A DNA stretch of 17,621 nucleotides from JBDKTH01 sp964558295 (GTDB lineage: Bacteria > Planctomycetota > Planctomycetia > Pirellulales > Thermoguttaceae). The stretch is taken from NCBI GenBank assembly GCA_964558295.1, contig CAZLDQ010000120.1, positions 1-17,621 on the forward strand, read 5' to 3'. This document shows, one piece after another, positions 13,243-17,621 of the stretch (position 1 is its first letter; every line of letters begins with the position of its first letter). Under the pieces are notes generated by a model. That model was given only the letters and a program-made list of their open reading frames with translations, did not search any database and was not told the DNA's origin. The position numbers were made by a program, and so were the translations under genes.

Positions 13243-14202
13243 TTACCCCGGTGGGATGGTCCAGGATTCAGTTTGGGAGCGGAGGGGGTATTCTTGGGCG
13301 AAGCGTTGGGCTTGGGCGACGATGTCGATGCCCAACAGGGTGTTCCAGGCGGAGATCAGACGGTGGTAGATTGGCCCCGGGCGTCCGTCGGCGATCGGAC
13401 GGCCGCCAAGCTGCGTGACGGGGAGCAAGCATAGCGGGGTGCTCGTCAGGAGCACCTCGTCGGCCGTGGCCACCTCGTCGACGGTCAGGTCGCGATGTCT
13501 GGTGGAAATGCCAAGTTGGGCCGCCAACTCAATGACCTCGGCCATGCTGATCCCGTGCAAGACCTTGTCGGTTGCCGGGCAGACGAGTCCTTCGTTGCGG
13601 CGGTAGATCATCACGTTGGCCGTGGAGGCCTCGGTGACGAACCCGTCTTGGTCGAGGAGCAACGCTCGCGCGCCGCGTTGGATCTGTGCGGCTTGGCGGT
13701 CGGCCAAGTAGTAGTGCATGCGACTGCGACACTTCAACACCGGCGGCCAGCAGTTGGCCGGCACCTGACGGATTTCGGGAACCACGAGGGCTTGGCCCGT
13801 GGTGTACTTCTCCGCCCAGAGCCAGAAGGGCAGGGGGTAGGTGTGCATACAGACAACCGGCACGGCCGGTCCCGGCGGGGAGTAGGCCGGATAGGCTCCG
13901 GGGGTGACGAAAATTGATAAGCCCAGGTCGTCGCCCGGCGGCAGCAAGGGGTGGTTGTTCCGGACCAGTTCCAGGGCAATTTCGGCCAATTCCTGGCGGC
14001 TTAAGCCTGGGTCGATGGCGATCGTCTCCAGCGACTGTTCGAGCCGGGCCAGATGGTCGTTCAGGCGAAAGACCTTGCCCCCAAAGGTTCGCAATTGTTC
14101 GGCCACCGTGGCCCCGAGCACAAACCCCGAGTCGGTGGGAGAAATCGTCAGTTGTGATTCGGGAAGGAAGCGTCCGGCGAGATATGCTTTAGGTTGTTCC
14201 AT
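13243..14202 (-). CDS. Class IV PLP-dependent aminotransferase (branched-chain aminotransferase / aminodeoxychorismate lyase fold)
   Basis: The 319-residue protein shows the fold-type IV pattern: an N-terminal strand with AYLAGRFLPE, SPTDSGFVLGATVAEQLRTF, then FRLNDHLARLEQS with Arg46, a likely PLP-lysine Lys157 in VLKCRSRMHYYLADRQA, EASTANVMIYRRNEGL (Glu and Asn around the cofactor), and KVLHGISMAEVIELA. Family members transfer amino groups from branched-chain or D-amino acids, or cleave aminodeoxychorismate. The sequence does not let me choose between these, so no gene symbol is given. A frame open to 14286 would add 28 residues without family character; the ATG at 14202 starts MEQPKAYLAGRF and fits the usual N-terminus. 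It lies 32 bases behind the hydrolase gene on the same strand, which suggests co-transcription. Confidence 0.9.
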   Translation of the reverse strand: MEQPKAYLAGRFLPESQLTISPTDSGFVLGATVAEQLRTFGGKVFRLNDHLARLEQSLETIAIDPGLSRQELAEIALELVRNNHPLLPPGDDLGLSIFVTPGAYPAYSPPGPAVPVVCMHTYPLPFWLWAEKYTTGQALVVPEIRQVPANCWPPVLKCRSRMHYYLADRQAAQIQRGARALLLDQDGFVTEASTANVMIYRRNEGLVCPATDKVLHGISMAEVIELAAQLGISTRHRDLTVDEVATADEVLLTSTPLCLLPVTQLGGRPIADGRPGPIYHRLISAWNTLLGIDIVAQAQRFAQEYPLRSQTESWTIPPG

Positions 14203-14204
14203 GC

Positions 14205-14217
14205 GTCCATTATGGAC
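14205..14217. promoter_or_regulatory. Short palindrome at the aminotransferase start
   Basis: GTCCAT, one base, ATGGAC (14205-14217) lies 2-15 bases ahead of the aminotransferase start codon on the minus strand, in the gap behind the hydrolase gene. It could be a small operator or a hairpin over the ribosome site, which otherwise lacks a Shine-Dalgarno. It could also be chance. Confidence 0.25.
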
Positions 14218-14234
14218 AGCCGGCAATTTTTCGG

Positions 14235-15218
14235 CTAGGGCAAAGCAGTTGGCGGTGGGGCAGCGGGGGCAAGGAAGGTGTACCATCCCAGGCGGGCCAA
14301 CAGCGAGGGGGCATTCACATACGATGTCCAGGCGTGTTGGCGGCCGACTTCGCCCGTCACGTCGATCTGCTCGACGTTAGCCGCTGCGGGGCCGAGCCAT
14401 TCGGGAGCCCCCAACCCGACAAAACCCAGGGCGTCTGGACCGTGGCGGCCGTACAGACGCGGATACCATCGCAAGGCCGAGTCGCAGTGGTTGACGGTGA
14501 CGAGTACACGTTCGAGCTGAGTCAAGGCCAAGCCGTGACAGTTGCCCGACCGGAGCCAGTCCTCATCCAACGCGGCGGCCACGAGGATCGCCCGCACGGG
14601 GGCCAACCGGCCAGGTGTATGGACTGCTGATGCCGGCGCGTCGGATGCTTGACCACTCAATTGATGCATCGCCCCGGTGACGATCCGTGCGCCAAAGCTG
14701 TAACCGATCAAGCTCATTGGCACGGCAGGGCAGACGCGGTTGCGCCACTGGGCCAGATAAACCGCCTGGACGTCGCTTCGGGCAGCTTTCTCCTGTGCAT
14801 CGGGCCGGTTGCGATGGGAGACCCGTTCCGAAGGCCACGACCAGATGACGAACCGGAAGGGACGTCCGGCCGCCTGTTGCTTGATTTGCCAATACGTCAT
14901 CCAACCGGCGTCGACGGCATCCTGCCACTCGGCGCGATTCCCATGCACGAACACACAGGTGGGGACCTCCTGGTTGTTGCCAGTGCGGAATGTCGATTCA
15001 TCGCTGGGCGACCAGGTGGTGTTGGGGCCAAACATCCAGTAGTCCAAGGGGATTGCGCCCTCCGGAGGGCAATGGATCGGGGCCCGCCGGGTGCTGATCA
15101 GCCAGAGCTGCTCTGTGCAGGATTCCGTGGCATAGGCCGTCGTACCGAGGATACCGACCATGGTGCCTGCAACCAATTGTACGAACGATCGCATTATTCG
15201 TCGCTGGATGAGATTCAT
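14235..15218 (-). CDS. Secreted alpha/beta hydrolase
   Basis: The 327-residue protein has a signal peptide with basic n-region (IQRRIMR), a hydrophobic core VQLVAGTMVGILGT and a likely cut after AYA (residue 30). The mature part has VFVHGNR (residues 89-95, oxyanion-hole type HG), WSWPSE, and the nucleophile elbow GYSFG with Ser174, followed by GARIVTGAMHQL, which is alpha/beta-hydrolase architecture. A late Asp/His pair is probable (for example in VNHCDSALRWYP), but assignment is uncertain. The substrate is unknown. Seven or more Cys residues in the mature part may form disulfides. A second in-frame ATG (15194) would also give a good signal peptide. It is the first gene of a probable two-gene minus-strand unit with the class IV aminotransferase. 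Confidence 0.8.
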   Translation of the reverse strand: MNLIQRRIMRSFVQLVAGTMVGILGTTAYATESCTEQLWLISTRRAPIHCPPEGAIPLDYWMFGPNTTWSPSDESTFRTGNNQEVPTCVFVHGNRAEWQDAVDAGWMTYWQIKQQAAGRPFRFVIWSWPSERVSHRNRPDAQEKAARSDVQAVYLAQWRNRVCPAVPMSLIGYSFGARIVTGAMHQLSGQASDAPASAVHTPGRLAPVRAILVAAALDEDWLRSGNCHGLALTQLERVLVTVNHCDSALRWYPRLYGRHGPDALGFVGLGAPEWLGPAAANVEQIDVTGEVGRQHAWTSYVNAPSLLARLGWYTFLAPAAPPPTALP

Positions 15219-15427
15219 GGGGGGACCGCAAGTTTGGGGCTGTGAAAGGCTGATGCCATCGTGTTTCAGGAAAAATCTACCCGATGTTCCGGCAACGCGA
15301 CGGCAAAATTCGTCCGAGTTTCAAAAAATCAACGGTTGCGTTTGCACATCAACCAACATGGTGTAGAGTTTTCTAGTCGATGGCTTCGCCTGAGGAAGCG
15401 AGCTGAATTCGACAGGAGATACTAAGA

Positions 15428-15679
15428 ATGAGAAAGCTAACGATCCTGACGGCGATGGCGGTGTTGTTGACCAGTACGGTCGGTTGTGAGTGTGGCGGTC
15501 TGTTCCGCCGCGGGGCTCTGTTCCAACGTGCCGAGCCCGATGTGGTGTGCTGCGATCCATGTGCTCCGTGTGCCGCGCCTGCACTTGCCCCGGCTTGCGG
15601 CAGTGGCTGTGCGCCGGCCGTGACGACGACGCCGATCACCCCAGGCCCGGAAACCTACGTACCGGCGCCGGTGAACTGA
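15428..15679 (+). CDS. Small Cys-rich lipoprotein-like protein
   Basis: The 83-residue protein starts at an ATG with AGGAG nine bases upstream (15414-15418). It has a signal sequence MRKLTILTAMAVLLTSTVG followed by Cys20, an acceptable but not ideal lipobox (TVGC). The mature part is short and rich in Cys, Pro and Ala: CECGGLFRRGALF, then VVCCDPCAPCAAPALAPACGSGCAP, ending in a Pro/Thr tail. Such mini-lipoproteins are common in planctomycetes and have no known function; the paired cysteines could bind metal or cross-link at the cell surface. A weak promoter candidate, TTGCAC (15342-15347), 16 bases, TAGAGT (15364-15369), lies upstream. The gene is followed by a very strong hairpin at 15734. 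Confidence 0.72.
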   Translation: MRKLTILTAMAVLLTSTVGCECGGLFRRGALFQRAEPDVVCCDPCAPCAAPALAPACGSGCAPAVTTTPITPGPETYVPAPVN

Positions 15680-15733
15680 ATCCCACGCGACGAGTCTCAC
15701 CCTCCAACGAATTATCCTCCCGGTGATCCTGTT

Positions 15734-15780
15734 CCATCGTGAGCTGGCTGCGCCATCCTGAACGCGGCCAGCTCCGATGG
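15734..15780 (+). other. Long stable hairpin between the small lipoprotein and beta-helix genes
   Basis: CCATCG (15734-15739) pairs with CGATGG (15775-15780). After a single bulged T (15740), twelve further pairs (15741-15752 with 15763-15774, one G-U) close a ten-base loop. This is 18 pairs in all, 19 with T15733-A15781. No T-run follows, so it is not a textbook intrinsic terminator. It may protect the lipoprotein mRNA 3' end, act in factor-dependent termination, or belong to the leader of the beta-helix gene. Confidence 0.65.
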
Positions 15781-15864
15781 ACGGGAAGGATTGCATCCCT
15801 CGGAGGTTCGGCATATCTTAGGAACCAGTTCCCCAACGGGTTCGACAGATGCCGTCATCCAACG

Positions 15865-15869
15865 AGGAG
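15865..15869 (+). promoter_or_regulatory. Ribosome binding site that fixes the beta-helix gene start
   Basis: AGGAG within GAGGAG, six bases before the ATG at 15876. The upstream in-frame ATG at 15849 has no such site and would add nine polar residues ahead of the signal peptide. Confidence 0.8.
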
Positions 15870-15875
15870 TGCCTC

Positions 15876-17264
15876 ATGTCGCGTTCAGTCGTTTTGTGGG
15901 CCCTCGTGCCCTTGTTGGCCTTTCTGTTGGCCGTAGTGGCGCTGGCCATCGATCCGGCGATAACGCACGCTTTTACAACGGCCAGTCTGCGGGCTGTGTG
16001 CGACGGCCAAGCCGAGGCCACGGTGGCGATTCAGCAAGCCGTGGAGGCAGGCCAGGGCAAGATCCTCTTCCCACGCGGTGTCTACCGGATCACCAAGCCG
16101 ATCGTGGTTGAATTGGACCGGGTCGGTCCCACCTCCTTTGTCGGCGACGGGACGGCCCGGATTGTCATGGCCGGCCCGGGCCCGGCGATCAAGCTGATCG
16201 GTACCCACGCCGGCACGGCCTCGCCGCAAACCGTGAAGCCGGAAGTCTGGGAACGGCAACGCACGCCGATGATTGACAGTCTGGAGATCGTCGGCGAACA
16301 TCCCGAGGCTGTCGGCATCGAAGCCAACGGAACCATGCAGCTTACGATTACCCGTGTTAGCGTGCGCCGGTGCCTGCACGGGATTCATCTCGTGGGACAC
16401 AACCGCAACGTCGTTGTCTCCGACTGCCACTTGTATCACAATCAGGGCGTGGGGCTCTATTTGGACGATGTGAATCTTCACCAGATCAACGTCACCGGCT
16501 CGCATATCAGCTACAATGCGGCCGGTGGGATCGTCAGCCGCGCGGGAAACGTCCGCAATCTGCACGTCGCCGGCTGTGACATTGAAAGCAATATGTCGCC
16601 CGACACGCGGCCGACAGCCAACGTGCTCATCGATTGCACCGGCGGGGCCTGGGGGACGGCCGAGATCGCTATCACCGGCTGTACGATCCAGCATAACCAC
16701 GAGAGCCCCGGCTCGGCCAACATTCGCTTCCTGGGCGCCAGCCAGCCGGAGTATCGCTGGGGTCATCTGACGATCGCCACCAATGTGCTCAGCGACGTGG
16801 AGATCAACGTCGACATCCAGAAGGCCCGCGGCGTGAGCATGGTCGGCAATACGTTTGGCACCGGCGTGAAACACGATCTTCGGATTGTCGACAGTTGCAA
16901 TGTGGTGATTGGGCCGAACGTACTGGATCGCAACCCGCACTATAAAGACGAAACGTTTGCCAACGGTGGCGTGCTGTTGGAGAACTGCCAGGACATGACC
17001 CTCAGCGGCTTGCACCTCAGTGCAGTGCGCCGTGCTCCGGCTGGATTGGTGCTCAAGAAGTGCCGCCGTGTGAACGTGACCGGTTGCACGATCCTCGACT
17101 GTGACCATGCCGGCATCCTCCTTGAAGAAGTGTCAGTCAGTCGGATTTCCGACAACCTGATCCATCACGACCGGCCCGGCAACCAGCCTTGGACCGCCGT
17201 GAAGATCGAAGCCAGCAGGGGCAATACCATATCCAACGACCCCCTTGGTATTTCAGAACCATAG
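15876..17264 (+). CDS. Exported right-handed parallel beta-helix protein (pectate-lyase-like)
   Basis: The 462-residue protein has a hydrophobic N-terminus (residues 4-24), a signal peptide or anchor. Next comes a segment like the pectate lyase superfamily N-terminal cap: AIQQAVEAGQGKILFPRGVYRITKPIVV. From about residue 140 to the end, short repeats of about 22-25 residues alternate strands and turns (LTITRVSVRRCLHGIHL, VVVSDCHLYHNQGVGLYL, INVTGSHISYNAAGGIV, LHVAGCDIESN, VNVTGCTILDCDHAGILL), the hallmark of the PF13229-type helix. Many turns carry Asn, His and Cys stacks. Relatives bind or cleave polysaccharides, but no catalytic triad can be assigned, so an enzyme role is open. The final stop codon falls in the first unit of a 7-bp repeat array. 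It may be a cell-surface partner of the neighbouring small lipoprotein; this is conjecture. Confidence 0.85.
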   Translation: MSRSVVLWALVPLLAFLLAVVALAIDPAITHAFTTASLRAVCDGQAEATVAIQQAVEAGQGKILFPRGVYRITKPIVVELDRVGPTSFVGDGTARIVMAGPGPAIKLIGTHAGTASPQTVKPEVWERQRTPMIDSLEIVGEHPEAVGIEANGTMQLTITRVSVRRCLHGIHLVGHNRNVVVSDCHLYHNQGVGLYLDDVNLHQINVTGSHISYNAAGGIVSRAGNVRNLHVAGCDIESNMSPDTRPTANVLIDCTGGAWGTAEIAITGCTIQHNHESPGSANIRFLGASQPEYRWGHLTIATNVLSDVEINVDIQKARGVSMVGNTFGTGVKHDLRIVDSCNVVIGPNVLDRNPHYKDETFANGGVLLENCQDMTLSGLHLSAVRRAPAGLVLKKCRRVNVTGCTILDCDHAGILLEEVSVSRISDNLIHHDRPGNQPWTAVKIEASRGNTISNDPLGISEP

Positions 17265-17290
17265 GGCGGCCCACCATTCACCATTCACCG
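17258..17290. repeat. 7-bp-period repeat (CACCATT type) between the last two genes
   Basis: ACC cores begin at 17258, 17273, 17280 and 17287, that is steps of 15 (7+8), 7 and 7. The sequence type matches the array at 200-236. The first unit overlaps the TAG stop of the beta-helix gene, and the last ends at the GAGGT ribosome site of the next gene. Confidence 0.6.
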
Positions 17291-17300
17291 AGGTCCCCCC

Positions 17301-17621
17301 ATGCACGTCGTCTGCGTTCACTGTCATGTGAAGCCCGAGCATCGCGAGGCTTTCCTTCAGGCCACTCTGGAAAACGCTCGGAATACGATCCAAGAGCCGG
17401 GCAATTTGCGATTCGACGTAGTCCAGCGAACGGAAGACCCGAATCGGATCATGCTCTACGAGGTCTATCGCGACGAAGCCGGTATGGCAGCCCATAAGCA
17501 AACAGCCCATTATGCCAAATGGGCCGAAACGGTGGCACCTTGGATGGCTGAGCCGAGGCAGGGGATCAAGTATCAGGGGTTGTTTCCGGAGGCGGAGGAG
17601 GGGTGGAGGGTGAAGGGGTAG
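17301..17621 (+). CDS. LsrG-like antibiotic-biosynthesis-monooxygenase (ABM) fold protein
   Basis: The 106-residue protein matches the dimeric ferredoxin-like ABM family (PF03992). MHVVCVHCHVKPEHREAF, EPGNLRFDVVQ, LYEVYRDEAGMAAHKQTAHYAKW and the GLFPE end line up closely with E. coli LsrG as I remember it (EEGNLRFDVLQ, YEAYKDEDAVAFHKTTPHY). LsrG degrades the phosphorylated autoinducer AI-2; other relatives are cofactor-free quinol monooxygenases. No lsr genes are present in the window, so the substrate is not assignable. The ATG at 17301 has GAGGT seven bases upstream. The last nine residues (AEEGWRVKG) extend beyond the normal family end and are encoded by a G-rich 7-bp repeat array, which also gives the TAG. 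The gene ends at the window edge and is complete. Confidence 0.88.
   Translation: MHVVCVHCHVKPEHREAFLQATLENARNTIQEPGNLRFDVVQRTEDPNRIMLYEVYRDEAGMAAHKQTAHYAKWAETVAPWMAEPRQGIKYQGLFPEAEEGWRVKG
17591..17621. repeat. 7-bp-period array overlapping the stop codon of the last gene
   Basis: It reads in heptamers GGCGGAG, GAGGGGT, GGAGGGT, GAAGGGG and then TAG. It is probably the left arm of an element that continues beyond the window. It encodes the last residues of the LsrG-like protein. Confidence 0.6.

Noticed and set aside
15885..17108. Long open frame (407 codons) on the minus strand opposite the beta-helix gene
   Set aside because: Antisense shadow of a GC-rich repetitive coding region; no ribosome site or family motif.

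Overview
The window reads as a chromosomal segment from a planctomycete (PVC group, Pirellula-like). The main evidence is three tandem DUF1559 proteins with the FTLVELLVV pseudopilin start and a C-terminal HPGGVN...ADGS motif. A DUF6798-like membrane protein, a Cys-rich mini-lipoprotein, an ExeA-type ATPase beside a tyrosine-kinase-like ATPase, and many short intergenic repeats fit the same assignment. All calls come from reading the sequence; no database search was made.

Layout. 1-55: 5' part of a tRNA-Ala(CGC), minus strand, cut by the window edge. 236-1708 (minus): solute-binding lipoprotein with no transporter genes beside it. 1955-3595: DUF6798-like polytopic membrane protein. 3722-4354: NudL-like Nudix hydrolase. 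4966-9194: three DUF1559 pseudopilin-like genes, each with its own leader, a matching promoter-like element and an 18-residue leader peptide. 9669-10445: Tat-exported ThuA-like protein behind a hairpin-rich leader. 10713-13118: two-gene unit of an ExeA-type AAA ATPase and a CpsD/BY-kinase-like P-loop ATPase. 15218-13243 (minus): secreted alpha/beta hydrolase followed by a class IV PLP aminotransferase. 15428-15679: small Cys-rich lipoprotein. 15876-17264: exported parallel beta-helix protein. 17301-17621: LsrG-like ABM-fold protein.

How the genes relate. Most are monocistronic. Likely co-transcribed pairs are ExeA plus BY-kinase, and hydrolase plus aminotransferase. Many products are exported or membrane proteins (lipoprotein, pseudopilins, Tat substrate, signal-peptide hydrolase, beta-helix), as expected for planctomycete accessory cell-surface gene content.

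The most striking feature is not a gene. At least six intergenic sites carry degenerate repeat arrays that all share a 7-bp period although their sequences differ (GAATGAC, CACCATT, ATGGTGG, CCCCACT and CAGGGTT types). Several form inverted arms, and they sit on gene ends so closely that they encode the last residues and the stop codons of neighbouring proteins. A second repeat class consists of short palindromes with a three-base loop, and two of its copies show a compensatory base-pair change. I see no phage, insertion sequence, CRISPR array or defence system.
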